Counted from the first letter of the stretch, positions 24,514 to 37,600 are shown. The stretch is DNA of 55,204 nucleotides from Thozetella sp. PMI_491 (GCA_021432635.1 MU270110.1:1-55204); one strand, 5' to 3'. Notes: generated by a model not told the origin, from the sequence alone. Numbers and translations are program-made.

Positions 24514-24985
24514 ATGGAATCAGCTTCACTAGCTCTTTGGGCGACACAGCAAGTATTCCGGACCCCAGAATTGCTACAACTCATCTTGCTCCAGACCGAC
24601 CTTGCTGCCCTTCTGACGGTTGCCCAGCGCGTCTGCAAAAACTGGCATCATACCATCAACTCCACTCCAGCCATCCAGCGTGCACTCTATTTCCTGCCAG
24701 AAATAAGGCCGGAATTTGTACCAGAGGAAGAGCCGCTTCCTCCGCCGCGACACTCTGCGGAGCGTGTAACTGTGCCTTTGGAGGCACAGGCAAGATCCCA
24801 CCTATGCCCAAACCCTTGCTTGCTGCTCTGTTTCCGGCGTGGTTTCACACGGAAAGCCCCTTTGCTGTCTCCCGGTACGAGTCTCGGGGCGGATGTCATG
24901 GGCGGGAGCCGTTTGAGCAGTGCGCTGTGAGCCGGAATCGGCGGGGCTTTTTGAACCCCAAAGCAAATGAAAGGCTTCTTTTCCC
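24514..24985 (+). pseudogene. F-box protein, frameshifted and truncated by a repeat
   Basis: The ATG at 24514 opens a typical fungal F-box: TPELLQLILLQTDLAALLTV then RVCKNWHHTINSTPAIQRAL and YFLPEIRPE. In fungi such proteins are SCF ubiquitin-ligase substrate adaptors. Near 24810-24820 the conserved sequence moves to another frame (PLLAALFPAWF, then SPFAVSRYESRGG and RRGFLNPKANER), implying a one-base loss. Just after NPKANER, where relatives continue with more domain, dispersed repeat copy A begins and the frame runs into non-homologous sequence. The gene is therefore both shifted and cut off. Confidence 0.72.
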
Positions 24986-25004
24986 CCGCCCTCTTCTCTC
25001 TCGC

Positions 25005-25510
25005 CCTCGAAGCCTTAATTCACAGGCCACAACGCCACACTTGCGCGGCCACCTCATGCCATCACAGACGCCTGAAATATGCGCCTCAAGACCCGCCACA
25101 CTTTCAAGTCAAGCCTCAACTTAAGCCGAATCGCCAAATTGCAAGGCTGGCTCCGACAGGTTTTCGAGGGCCCGCCAGGGGCCGATCTCCTGTTTCCGCC
25201 CCCTCTCCCACCCTAAAAAAGCCTTAGTTCACTGGCCACAGCACGGCCACGCTTATAAATCCTCGTGCCACATATTATAGATACCTCAAAATAGACGCCT
25301 CAAAAGACGCCACACTTTTCAAGCCTTCATATAATGCCACAAGCCAAACCCCGAACAGCGCCGAAATACGATTTTGCGGGGAGCGCAGCGAGCCCCGAAA
25401 TCGTGTGTAGGCGGGTTTATTCTAGCCAAAGAACTGCCGGGCCGGGTTTCGGGAACAAGTGCTTAGTACTTCTCAAGACGGGTTTTACTTTGATGCTTTG
25501 CTTACCAGTA
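25005..25510 (+). repeat. Dispersed repeat, copy A
   Basis: It shares blocks with copies B (28190-28360) and C (39146-39430). The GCCTTAATT / GCCACACTTTC / CCGAATCGCCAA block and the final block (AAGCCCCGAAC...CTTCTCAAGACGGGTT, 25341-25508) match copy C. GGTTTTCGAGGGCCCGCCAGGG (near 25159) matches copy B. A hairpin-forming core, CGGGGAGCGCAGCGAGCCCCG, lies near 25377. It carries no coding capacity of its own and looks like a non-autonomous element. Confidence 0.7.
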
Positions 25511-25707
25511 GGGCCAGGGATCAGGGACCACGGGGGTGCTCAGCCTGCTAGACCTAGAGGAGTTCGCACGGCAAGAAAAAATATAACAGTTGTGATAGCT
25601 GGAACTACCTGTTCCGTAAACCTAAGAGACCATCGAATTCCAGAGGATATCTATCCAGCAGACCTGCTAAATGAAAACAATGGTAAGGTAGAAAATATTA
25701 CACTTCC

Positions 25708-27938
25708 TCAGATTATACAAATCCTCCTCCGTCTCTTCTGGTGAAGCCAATTTGGGTCTATCTCCTCTGGCCTCCCTGTTTCCGGTGCATTCGGTACGCG
25801 GTGCTGAAACCGGAAGAAGCCCAGTCTCTTGGACGTGTTGCTGCCATTGTAACTGAGGACAATGCCATAAGAACGGCCAACGGTCTTAACAGCTGAGCGG
25901 ACTTCCAGGCATCTCACCATTTGCGGCACAGGCTCCACCGGAGTATCCCAGACCACTTCGATGGGTATCATAGGTAGCTCGGCCGAGATATGCCAACCGT
26001 AGTGGACGTGTCGATCAGAGCCAACTGGAGATCTGCTTCGATAATATTGATCGCCTGCTTTGTGGGGTTTCAAAGGCGACCGAGATCTATTCCGAGTGCC
26101 CGTTTCTGAAGCCGTATTAGAGGTCCGGTTGGCCTCGCCATGTGACCTACCCTCGACGATTTCTCCTCCATTCCAGAACGCCTTCCGAACGTATCCCTTA
26201 ACAACCAACTGTCCCTTTTCGACATTCTTAAACGGATGTAAGCAAGACTTGAGCTTGACCGTACACTCAATAACTTCCAGGGTATAGTCATTCCACTTCG
26301 TTGGATAGTTATCTTCCCAGGTGATCGGTGATTGTATCGAAGCCCAAGACCACGATGGCGTTGATGTTACCCTCGCCGGAATGCCAGCGATGGGATCATT
26401 TTCTAGGTGGGAATCTCGGTACCATAGGAGTCCTCTTGGCATGTCTTTCATCCAAAGCCCAGCCTTATACTGCGATGGATCCCAGCTCATGATTTCCGCC
26501 AGGTTCTTAGAAGTCTTTTCGAAGGCAGCCAGCTTCTCATCCAAGGTCCTCGCGCGGCGTGCAGAGAACTTAGTGACTTCCTTAGCCCAATTTACAAGGT
26601 GCAGTGGACGGTGATCGGCTTGCGTTTGTGGAAGTATGCTTGCGAAATTTGAGCCGTCAAAGGAGGACGTGGTGAAGGTCCCGTATGATGGTGATAGGAT
26701 ACCAATGTCGCTGTCCGCACATTTTTCCTCCTGGCATTCCCACAAAACCCGCCCAGACTCAAAGCGCAAAATGCACAGAGCATTTTTGTGTTCTTGTTGT
26801 GTCCAAGCCCTCGTGTCAATTGGTTCGCGCTTCTCTTCGAATGCCCGTTCAACAAGCCTTATAGGGCCGTCCTCTGTATTTGTTCCATCTGTCAGAGAAG
26901 AAGGAAGTTCGTACTCGCGATATAGCGGTTCATAAGGCCCTAAGAACCCGGCCTCGCTGTGTGCTGCACGAGCGGCTGATATGACAACGGCTGCCCTAGC
27001 GTAGAACTCGGGCATAGCATCCAGATTTCTCTCAATGACTTGTTCGTCTTGGTCTTGCGGGATGCAGAGTGCGTCAACCCAAAGATAACGCAACCCGAGG
27101 GCTCGAGTAACTTCTGCGGCGTCTTGGATTGTTTTGGGGAGTTCAGAGAGGGAAAATCCATCGAGACGATGTTGAAGGTTTTTCGAGATTGTTTTGGAAG
27201 TCTTTAATTTAACCGGATCTTCACCCCAGCAGTAAGTCAAGCCAGCGTACTTTATATTGCTTCCTTGTATAGCTTGTGTCTCTTTCATCTGCACTTGCGT
27301 ACCACCGCTGAACCCCAGATCAAGCAAGTATTTCGGCAGCTTAAAAGACTGGATTTCCTGTCTCAGCTTGTTGCACTTGGCATGCTTCCCATGACAACGG
27401 TGCATACAGTGCCTCATCCATTCTATGTTTTCTGGCGATACCGGATATTCGTTTGGCGGTCGAGTTTTGATATAGTGAGTCGCTAAGCCATCTGCTTCCT
27501 ATGTGTTAGACCTAATCTATAAGGAAAGGTGGCGGTGGACTTGCCCCTCTTAGTAGTATACGCAAGCAGGCCGTCTTCAAAATACTCAATACATAGTCCA
27601 TCGGGCCTCCGCCAGCCACAATCAACTATACAACAGCCATCAGATATAGAGGTTGTAATGTTTAGTGTAGAGCATAGTATTGAGAAAAAATCAAGGCGAT
27701 CCGACAGCTGATTATGTTTGTCCTGGTACATCCATGAAGGCGATAGTGAAGGCGGTAGCATTCTCTTCAGCCGCTCGTTGAGGAAATGACATCCGTCTAT
27801 AGCGGAGAAGAACACCTTCTCGAATGGCAAAGCGATTGTCAATTGAACACCAACTTCCAGCTCGATCAGGGGACAGAGCCGACAGGAATGCGCCGAATCT
27901 AGGAGCCTGGTTGAAGACTGCTTCGAGGAATCCATCAT
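25708..27938 (-). CDS. HET-domain (heterokaryon incompatibility) protein
   Basis: The main exon is 27498-25708 (597 codons after the 3' splice site ACATAG), preceded by an N-terminal exon starting at 27938 (CRLCPLIELEVGVQ, then VFFSAIDGCHFLNERL). The start of the main exon reads GLATHYIKTRPPNEYPVSPE and HRCHGKHAKC. The HET core follows: YAGLTYCWGEDPVKLKT, LPKTIQDAAEVTRALGLRYL, WVDALCIPQD and MPEFYARAAVVISA, then RAWTQQEH. HET proteins trigger cell death on non-self contact. The exon junction near 27500 has no perfectly phased 5' site, so a one-base lesion there cannot be excluded. An Arg-Ser rich insert (RNRSRSPLKP, YYRSRSPVGS) sits in the C-terminal half. It lies between repeat copies A and B and is divergent from the caspase-like gene. 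Confidence 0.82.
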
Positions 27939-28085
27939 AACGTTTATTGATACAGCAATTCCCGGACACTGTAGTTCATCACACTTTGTCGGACTAGTTA
28001 GATCGACAACTGCAGTATTTTATATCATATACGGATACCAGTAGGAAGTTGAGCGAGAGAAGCAGAAGGGCTGGGAGAGAGTTTT

Positions 28086-28117
28086 GCGACGCGACGCGAT
28101 GCGACATGACGCGACGC
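28086..28117. repeat. GCGAC short tandem array
   Basis: About six imperfect 5-bp units (GCGAC/GCGAT/ATGAC), followed directly by the hairpin GGGGCTCGCCCC. Confidence 0.75.
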
Positions 28118-28189
28118 CAAAAGGCGGGGCTCGCCCCACAGCGGTCCAATTGTTATTCCGGCCGGCCTTAACCGGCTGAATGCCACAAA

Positions 28190-28360
28190 TGCCGCCTTAC
28201 CCATGCTACACACTTTCAAACCTCGACAACCTATAAAGGCTCGTTCCGAAAAGTTTTCGAGGGCCCGCCAGGGGCGGATCTTCTGTGCCTTAAATACAAG
28301 GCTTAGTTTCCTTTCCTCGTCCTCCACCACTCGAGCCACAAAACGATCCGTGCAATCCGG
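28190..28360 (+). repeat. Dispersed repeat, copy B (partial)
   Basis: It has CACACTTTCAAACCTC, GGCTCGTTCCGAAAAGTTTT and CGAGGGCCCGCCAGGGGCGG, which also occur in copies A and/or C, and ACGATCCGTGC, matching ACGGTCCGTGC at 39121. It lacks the terminal hairpin block present in A and C. Confidence 0.6.
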
Positions 28361-30671
28361 CTGCACTCATGTCGCAGTGGGCCGCACTGGATATAAAAAA
28401 GTGAATGGAGGAAGATTAGTTAGAAATAACTAGAAGCAAAACATGACGCTTTTTGTGACTGGAGAGCCCCACCTCGAAGATTTCTCTCTAACCCTTATCC
28501 GATATACTCGGTGTAGCCTTGCTTTTTACCAAATCTAGGCATATTTTAATTTCCCGCTTTGCTCTTTTGCATTCTTATTGGGTGCGGGGTTCGGTCAGCG
28601 GATTGATCTGTCGGTCCACGTCACATCAAACCCCTCCTTGGAGCGTCATTTTGGAGACGTTAATGTTTTCATCCGTCCTGATCGACGTTAACGCTTCTAC
28701 TCAATCAGGCCGCCGCTCTATTGACTTGACAAGGGGCATCTAAACGTCAAGGCGTAAATTTGCGGTATTTACGGTATTTGCCCGTCAAACCACGATTAAC
28801 AGGCTGCAAAATTCCGGATGGAAGCAACGAGCGATAGCTTAACCGACAATGGTGGGCATTCATCGTCGAGCGTGAGAGAACGAAGTCATGGCGGCTCACC
28901 TTTCGCGTCCCCGAATTGTATCGAGCCAGGGCATTCATCTATAGTCAATTCGCCACTTCCATCCGTCTCAACCCATGATATTACGCCAGCAGCCTGCCAT
29001 ATACGAAACTTCAGCAAGATCGTGGAAGCTTTAAACTTGGTAAGTTACCTCTCTACCAGTAGCCGGCTATCCGCCTGCCCTCGCCGCCATTCAGCCTCCT
29101 GATTAGTGTCTCAACACATTGATTGTTTAATTAGGCAGCGGATCGGGCTTCTGGCTCAGGCTTGTCCAGATACACATCTGTGCATGTCCTACTTCTACGA
29201 TGGGAGTACGAGGATCTTGGCGTCGACGAAGAAGTTCAGAAGCTGTCTGAAGTCTTCCGCCTCAGCTATGGCTTCGAGGTCGAGAACTGGAGAATCCCAT
29301 CGTCTAAACCTGTTCTCAAGCTGACACAGACAATCAGCCATTGGGTTGAGAAGTATGACGATGAGCACAACCTCTTCATTTTCTACTACGCAGGCCATGG
29401 AAGGATTGATGATGGAAGGCAGATTCTGTGGCGAAAGTACAGTCAATCCCCAGTGGAAGCCTGTTCCCGAAATGTCCTAACCCGCGCCTCCAGCGTGAGA
29501 GATTTAAATCACGAACAATTCGCTGAGATCAAGTGGTCTGGCTGCGAAGACGTTCTACACGAGGCTGCGTCCGACACGCTCTTTCTTCTCGACTGCTGCC
29601 ACGCAGCTGGTTCTGCTTCTCGGCCCCTTCGAGGCTATTCAGAGACAATTGCTGCCAGCGGATTTGACTCAATAGCGCCGCCTCCAGGACCACACTCTTT
29701 CACGGCCTCTTTGACAAGTGTTTTACGGCGCTGGGCTTCGAGCTCCACGGCATTCTCTGTAGTGAAGCTTCATACTGAGCTATTGGTGTCGCTTAAAGAA
29801 ATACCACCACCAGTATATCGCTGAGGGCAGCTCATTCGAATGGAGGAGGACGCCTGTCCATTATATCCGATCAAACGATCTATGCCCACCAAGCATCGTC
29901 CTATCACCACTACCAGGGGCATCGTTTCCCTCCGGTTTCGTGGGGTTTCAAGGAGCAGCAGAGGATTGCAGTGAGGGAGCCTCATTAGTGAGGCCTAGAG
30001 TCATACTCAGCATTACCCTTACGGAGGATCTCCACAAGGGTGACGCAGATGCCTGTCGTCGGTGGCTTGCTTCCTTTCCATTGCAGACAACAGATGTCAC
30101 CATTGAAGCTATCTATCACAGTTTCTCTACGGTGTTGCTGGTGTCTGTGTCCGTGGCCATTTGGGATCATCTTCCGAATATGCCGGGCTGTAACTTCGTG
30201 TGCTTCGCTACTTCCAAAAATCTCCTCGAACTGCGACCAGGGAACGGGATATCAACCCAGGTTGCAAATGCCGTGACATCTCCATTTCTTGGGCAAAGAG
30301 AGTTACTGGTCGTGCGTTCGAAGCACCAAAATGACAGACTCTCTATCACCGACGAGGGAAACCTTGAACTGCAGGCTCGGATCCAGCAAAGCCTTGGCTC
30401 TGAGGCTGGCCGATCTACTCTCCTGCAAGACCTAATCGAGAGTCAGAAGATGACGAGGGTAGAGCTAATCTATCATCTTGAGGAAATTGCAAAGCTCCGG
30501 ATTATACTCAAGACAAGGGAGAAGCATATTATAGACCTCAACCAGTATTTGCACGAGGAGAGGGTAAAGCATATTACGGACCTCGACCAGCAGGAGAAAG
30601 AGAAATTATACGATTCATTTCAACAGGACCCGGCAGCAGCCGTAAAGAAGCTAGGATCAACTGAAGAGAAG

Positions 30672-30776
30672 CTGGCATTTACCCGAGGGGAGCTAGCGGT
30701 AACTCAACAGCGCCTGGCATCAACCCGAGGGGAGCTAGCATCAACCGAAGAGGAGCTGGCAGTAACCAAACAGAGG
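30672..30776 (+). repeat. Five 21-bp tandem units encoding coiled-coil heptads
   Basis: Units start at 30672, 30693, 30714, 30735 and 30756. Each begins CTGGCA/CTAGC and encodes Leu-Ala-x-Thr plus three polar residues (LAFTRGE, LAVTQQR, LASTRGE, LASTEEE, LAVTKQR). Confidence 0.9.
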
Positions 30777-31432
30777 CTGCATTTTAAGACTACTAGGCTA
30801 AGCGAGCTGGACAATCTTGCCTTCAAGATGACAAAGCTGCCGCGGGAGGCTATGTATGTACTGCCTTCACGTTCACTACGTTGTTCTTGGCTAACGTATG
30901 CACTGCAGCGCGGAGCGATTGAGTGTCATCTTCACCTCAGCATATAAGTTGGCAGAGGTTCATTTTTATGTGGACCTTGAAGAAGCAGTCCTTGCCAATC
31001 CATCCCCCTGGGACATCATCCAGAAATATGATCGTGTCGAAAACATTCCTCTTCCTAGGACCAATACGCTTGTGGCCAAGAAGATGCGTACTGCTGCTGT
31101 TCTGGCAGTCATTGCAGTTGTATTGGCCGAGCATATCTTCCTGCCGATATACCTACTAGAAGAGAGCGATGAACTCTTCAGCCTAATGTCCGACCTAGCC
31201 TATGACGATCCTTCAAGGGAGTCGTATCTTCGGGCGGTACTCTTATCCTTGCTTCCAGACAAACAGACCCAATTAGGTAGAAAGCGCATTAAAAATGCTG
31301 TCAGAGATGTGTTAGCCTGCGTTGCGCCTTTGCTCGTGGACGAAAAGCAGGACATGTTCCGAACTGCCATCGAGAATCTCTGCGAGCAAGCTTGCGAGCA
31401 ATGGATGCATCTGCAACAGATACCAGAAAAGG

Positions 31433-31437
31433 TTAAG
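31433..31437 (+). repeat. Target-site duplication, left copy (TTAAG)
   Basis: It directly precedes the left LTR. It matches TTGAG at 38725-38729 except for one G-to-A transition. Confidence 0.75.
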
Positions 31438-31672
31438 TGTTTGGTAAACGTATGAGATCTCATAAGCAAAAGCAAACAAACAAACAAACTAGTAAAACTG
31501 TAACTAGTCTTCTGGTCTCTGTTCGTCCTAAGAGCTAGGAAGCTCTTAGGATGGCTTTTATATGCTCCTATTAATCACGTAATGAGAACCCACGTGATCA
31601 ATGGGATCCTAATACTATAGATCCTCTATAGCTTGGCACAGCTCGCTAGCGCTACGAATAGCTATTCTAATA
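31438..31672. repeat. Left LTR (235 bp)
   Basis: It starts TGTTTGGTAAACG and ends TATTCTAATA. It contains a perfect 10-bp inverted repeat (CCTAAGAGCT / AGCTCTTAGG, 31527-31550) and the TATATG region. Its outer part keeps C/G at sites that are T/A in the right LTR. Confidence 0.92.
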
Positions 31673-34600
31673 CTAGCTCTTCTTTTCTTTTGCAGCTAGC
31701 GCTCGCGAGCTTCGTTTTCCAGTTTCTAAATATAATATTTAAAAACAGCTTCTTTGTTAAAAAGAATAAAGATTAGCTCTACGTAGCTTTATTATTATTA
31801 TTATCTACTCCTTTTAGCGGTTAAAATAGGGTTTAGTATAGCTTTATAAATAAAAACAATAGATAAAAGAGAATAATAGGAGTAAAAACAAGGAGTAATA
31901 GCTTATTTATAAAGCCTTACTTTAGGAGTTTCTTTATACGTATAAAACTAGCTTTATATACTCGAGCTCCCTTATTCTTTCTCTTTCTAGTTAGACGAGT
32001 CGATTATTAAGCTTCCCCTCCTCCTTTTAATAATAATAATAGTAATAGTAATAATAATTATAAGATTAAAACGCTTTTTCCCGACGTTATTTAAAAGCTC
32101 TTAGTTAACTTAATATATCTTTTTATAGTTTTAACTTAACTTTTATTATGCCTCCTAAGAGTAAGTTAGCTTTACTATTTTTCGCTCTTTTTATTAGTGT
32201 TTTATATATATTAATAAGCTCTTAAAGTAAGATCCTTATAGCATAAGTTAGCCGTTAAGGCTAAGGGTAAGGGTAAGGGTAAGGTAATAATATATAACAC
32301 TATAGTAAAAGGAGCTTATTAAGCGCGCCTGCCTAAAAGAGTTATATATAGGAGCTCTTGCCTCTCATGTTTAAAATTAGCTATATCTAGTAAAGATAAG
32401 GATAATCCTTATTATAATACTTTATTAGCTAGTAATTATTATTAGTATTGTAACTCTAGTTATAGTTATATAGCTATATAAGTATTATTCTTATAATCTC
32501 TTAACTATAATTTAATAACTTTAACTATAATTATAGCCCTAAAATAGCTATAGCCCTTATCGCTAAGTTCTTAGCTATAAAGGAGGCTAATAATACTAAG
32601 GTTAATTTCCTTATTTAATAGCTTTTATATACTACTAATATAAGTTTAGGAGATCTAGTTTTAACGCTTTATAATATATAAGATACTCTACCTTATAATA
32701 GAGCTAAACGCTAACAATAATAATAATAATATTACTAATATAATAGCAAATAAGAAAAAGAAAGCTAGTTAAAAAGCCTTTGCTTAGCTTAGTATATTAC
32801 TCTTCCCCTAAGTAAAAGCTTAACTTACTTTTTATTTTAATAGTTTAGCTCTAGTGTTTTTTGTATTTCTTAATCACTAAGGGATATATCCCCCTAAATT
32901 AATTATTTATACTAGCGTATGCTTTTCCTTTTCTTATTATATACTTTTCTTTATAGTAAAAGTATTATTTAAAGTGTTAATCTCTAAAGTAATAAATATT
33001 ATAATAAATAAAATATAATAATAAATATCTTAGGAAATAAGCTAGTAAGATTATATATTATACTTTAGGAAATATATTTATATAATCCTTTATGTGTTAA
33101 ACCTATCTTTTAACGTAGAAAATAGCTTTATTAGTTAATATTAATATTTTTAATGTCTTATTTAGAAGCGCTTTTATTATAATATCTATAGGGTTATCTT
33201 TTCTATTAATTTATTTAATTTTAGTAATCTTATAAGTTTTATAAGACTAGTATAACGCTATTAAATTAATTATTAAACGCTTTTCTATAAACCTTCTTAG
33301 TTAGACTAGGTATTAGTATAGTAATCTTAAATTTATATAGATAATTAACTTTAGCACTCTTAACTTAAGCTATTATATAATTATATTAAGCATATAGTTT
33401 AATATATAGCTAATATTAAAACTAGTTATTATACTATAGATTTTACTTGTTAAAACACTCCTTATAATTTATTTATATTTTATAAAGAACTAATAGATAA
33501 TATTTTTAATTAGCTTAAAATTATTTAGTTATTCTTATACTCTTTTATTATTAAGAATAATTATATATTTAATCTATAAATTTAGGTCCTTATTATTAGC
33601 GAAAGAGTTATTTATAAATATATATAATCTAGTTATTTCTAGCTTAATATATATATATTTAAGCCCTTTAATACTATTATTAATCTATTATTAAATATAT
33701 TTATTAATTATATTAATCTCTAGTTTCTTAAGTTTTAACTCTTATATTACTATAGTAAAATTAAACGTTATTTCTAGCTAGTAAATAAATATAATATAAG
33801 CTCTTTAAGCTTTTTACTCGATAAATTACTTTATTATATTCTTTATTATAAATTATAAGCTCTAGTCTTTTTACTTAATTCTTTTATCTAATTATAATAA
33901 AGTCTTTATTTAAGCTTATCTAGTAATTATTAAAGTTATTTTTTATATTAAGTATTAATAATAATCTTAGTTTTGCCTTAAAGCCTATTTTAACAAGTTT
34001 TATTTCTTTCTTTTATAAGAAGTCTAAGCTATTAATATTAAGTGTATTATTTATTTATAGATTAATTAGGTTAAACAACTTTTTTAGCTTTATAATAAAT
34101 AAGTATAAGTTATATCTAAAGATCTTTATATCTAGCTTTTAATAATAATACTTATTATATATTATAAATTAATATAGTCTTATTTTAACAAGCTTATAAA
34201 GTAGCTTTATAACTTTAAGAATTATATTTTCTAAGTATTAATTATATAATTTATATAATAAATATAATAAAACTATATATTAAAGATCTAATTTTAATTA
34301 AGTATAAGCTTATATAATATCTTATAATATAACTTTAAATCCTTTTAATATTATAGTTAATATAAGTGCGAAGATTAGTCTCTAGTTATAATAAAGGATT
34401 ATAAGCGCTTATATAAGGAGTATTTACTTCTTGTTATTATTATAGCCTTAAGCTATAAGGCATAATTTCTTATATAGCTTTATAGTCCCTTACCCTTTAA
34501 CTTTATAAATAAGCTTATAACTAAAAATCTTAATATCTTTTAGATTTTTTATTAAAGAAATTACCTTAAGTATTTTAGCTATTATTAAGGACTAAATTTT

Positions 34601-37600
34601 AGCTTAATTAAAGAGTTTAAATAATACTTTAATAATTTTAATAGCTCCTTTTGCCCTAAGACTAATAACTTATTTATATAACTTATATTCTTTTTTCGTT
34701 ATAAATATAACTATTTTTATAAGCGTATTACTTTATATTATATACTTTATTATTATATTTAAATAAGTCTTTTTTATATAATTTAATAGTCTTTTTTATT
34801 TATATTAAGGTAATAGCTTAGGGTACTTAAAAGATATACTTATTCTAATCTCTTTAAAAATAGTTTATTATTTTCTAAATATATTATATAACTTAATTAT
34901 TATAGTCTAGAATATAACTAGTTTATTAATAATATTAATTATAATATCTTTATTTAATACCTTAAGTACTTTAAAAGGTCTTTATTATTAGTATAGGCTC
35001 TCTTACTATACTAAAATTAAGCTTTTAAGTATAAGTATTTATAAAAGGGTTTTATCTATCTTTAATTTATTTTATATATTAATAACTTTTTTAATATATT
35101 TTTTAGTTATAACCTTTTATAGCTTTATTAATATTTTTTTATATATTTTTATATATTATAATTAGCTTATTAAAAGTAATAAGTTTATAAAAATTTAGGG
35201 ATAAGTATTAAATATTAAGAGTATTAATACTAGATTATTAGGTCTAGTTATTATATTAATAACACTTAAAGCTATTTAAAGTACTTCTTTAATACTTTTT
35301 CCGCTCTTTTTAAGGATAATATTATAAACTCTTCTTAGACTTTTATATATTTTCTTAATCTTTTTAATACTATAATATATTTTAATTAAGACTTATTAAT
35401 AAGTAATTTTAACAAGTTTTACTTTAACTTTAAAGTAATTAAAGGTAAAGTTAATACCTAAGTCTATAATAAAAATATCTAATAGATCTAGATATATATT
35501 TATCTAATATTTTTTTAATATATTTTATATTATTTTAATAGTTATATTCTTTAGAAAGTTATTAGCTTAAAATCTTATACTTATATAGATTATATAAAGT
35601 ATTAATTTCTTACTAAAGTATATTATATTAATTAAGATCTTATAGTTAAAGTCTACTTCTTTATAAAGAGTAAACTTAAAGCGTTTAAAGGCGCTTTTAT
35701 ACTTCTAGTAAAAGTAATAAAAGTAGTTTATAAACTTAAGCGCGTTTATTTCTACTTTATAGCTTATTTTTATAAAAAACTTATATATTTTACCTATAAA
35801 AGGGTAACTAAAGTATTTATATATATATTTAAGCTCTGTCTTAATTAAGAATATTATTCTTATAAGCTTATTAATATTATTTATACTTATTTTTATTCCT
35901 TTTAGGTAAAATTATATATATTCTTATTTATAATAGATTAAGACATATATTTTATTAGCTCTTATTAGCTTATTCTTAATATTATATAGCTTTATAAAAA
36001 TATTATTTATATTTTTTAAATATAATAAGAATAGCGTAAGTACTTTTATTATATAAAATATAATTTAGCTAATTAAGGTATTAATAATTATAGTCCTAAT
36101 AGATTTAAGGGGATTTTTACTATTAAAGTAGATATATATTTTACTAGCCTTATTTTTGTTTAAAGAGATTAAAAAAAGTTAATATTAAAAGGCTTAAAAC
36201 TATTTTATATTAGTGATTAACTTTTTTATAGTATTAGTATTAGGTATAATTCCTTAAAATATAACTTTAAAGTATTTATTAAGTATAAATACTTTATTAA
36301 TATATTTTTCTTAATTAGATTAATAATAGTTTAGTAATATATTTCTTATTTTTACTTATAAGGTATATTAAAATATTAAGTCTATAAGTTAAGCTATTAT
36401 CTTTTATTATTAACTACTTTCTTCTTTATTTTTTTTCTTACTTAAGAGATTATCTAGATTATTTAAATATTATTCTTCTAAGAATATCTCTTATAAGGAT
36501 AGTCCTTTAAATATTATAAGATATACTTTATAATTTTACTTAAGCTTATTTTTAAAAGATTATTAAAGCTTTTATTCCTCTTTTACCTTAGCTTATTTAG
36601 CTTTAATATAGTTCTTAAAATAATACCTAATCTTTTTATAATACTAATATTTATTAGTTTATTTCTTTTTATTTAAGCTTTACTTATTAGTTTAAAATAA
36701 TCTTTAGTTTTAAAAAGGACTTTTTAAGCACTTATTAGCATATTAAAATTATTAGTCAATAAAAAAGCTTTTTATAATAGATAAACTAATATTTTTTATT
36801 ATTTAAAAAGCGCTATAAAGCAAAGAATATAAGTCTTTAAAGCTTTTTTTTAGCTTAAAAAGGGTAATTAATAGCTTTTAAATACTTAAAATAATTCTTA
36901 GAGTTATATTTATAAGCTATTATTCTGATTAATATTTCTTACCTAGAGTTTTTTAGTATAATTATAACTTATTAAATAATATTTAAAATACTTTTTAATT
37001 ACTTTTTTTAGTTATTTTTAGCCTTATTCTTAAGATATTAAGTATTAATAAGTTTTAATTATTATAATATAAAGCTTTATTTATCTTTATATTATAGTAT
37101 TATTTAATCTTTATATATAATATAATAAATAATTATTTTACATTTATATAGTAAAAGAAATATTATAAAGCCTCTTCTCTTAATAATTAATTAAATATAT
37201 TATAGAGTTATAAAAGGTAAATCTTATACCTTTTTAAGTATATTAGGAATTATTTTACCTTAGGATTTAATATATTATACTAAGTTTTAGTCTATGCATT
37301 TCTTTCTTTTTAGATCTTTAAGAATAACTATAATATATTTATTTTAATCTCTTTTATTAGGGATATTAATAGGAATAGTATTTATTAATCTTATTCTTCC
37401 TAGTATAAATTAATCCCTTATTAGCCTTTTTATTAATTATTTCTTATAATATTATAACTTATAACTATTTATAAGGTCTTTATATTTCTTCTTTACTATT
37501 AAATATATCCTTAGAGTTAGGGTTATAAGAGATAATATTATAAGAATCTTTTATTTAAGGGGTAAGTTATATAAGGTTTATACTAGGTATTTAAAGCTTT

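Larger units (their letters stand above)
27939..28817. other. Divergent upstream region between HET and caspase-like genes
   Basis: It contains repeat copy B, a GCGAC tandem array and the two promoters. No gene is supported. Confidence 0.5.
28818..31437 (+). pseudogene. Caspase-like (C14) protein with coiled coil: 5' part, disrupted by LTR element
   Basis: Exons 28818-29039, 29135-30853 and 30909-31437, with canonical introns. The C14 fold is shown by HNLFIFYYAGHG (catalytic His about residue 162) and LFLLDCCHAAGS (catalytic Cys about residue 228). A one-base shift near 29815 (PPPVY, then EWRRTPVHYIRSND one frame over) breaks the frame. Downstream come a long coiled coil with five 21-bp heptad repeats (30672-30776) and an alpha-helical C-terminal region (FLPIYLLEESDELFSLMSDL). 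At 31438 the frame enters the retrotransposon, gains CLVNV and stops. The true 3' end is at 38725-39074. Proteins of this type are candidate executioners or sensors in fungal regulated cell death. Confidence 0.8.

Noticed and set aside
25334..25744. 136-codon plus-strand frame
   Set aside because: Its first half is dispersed repeat A and its end overlaps the HET stop; no recognisable protein.
32258..32283. TAAGGG tandem resembling a telomere repeat
   Set aside because: The unit is TAAGGG/CCCTTA, not TTAGGG/CCCTAA, is only about three copies, and lies inside the retrotransposon.
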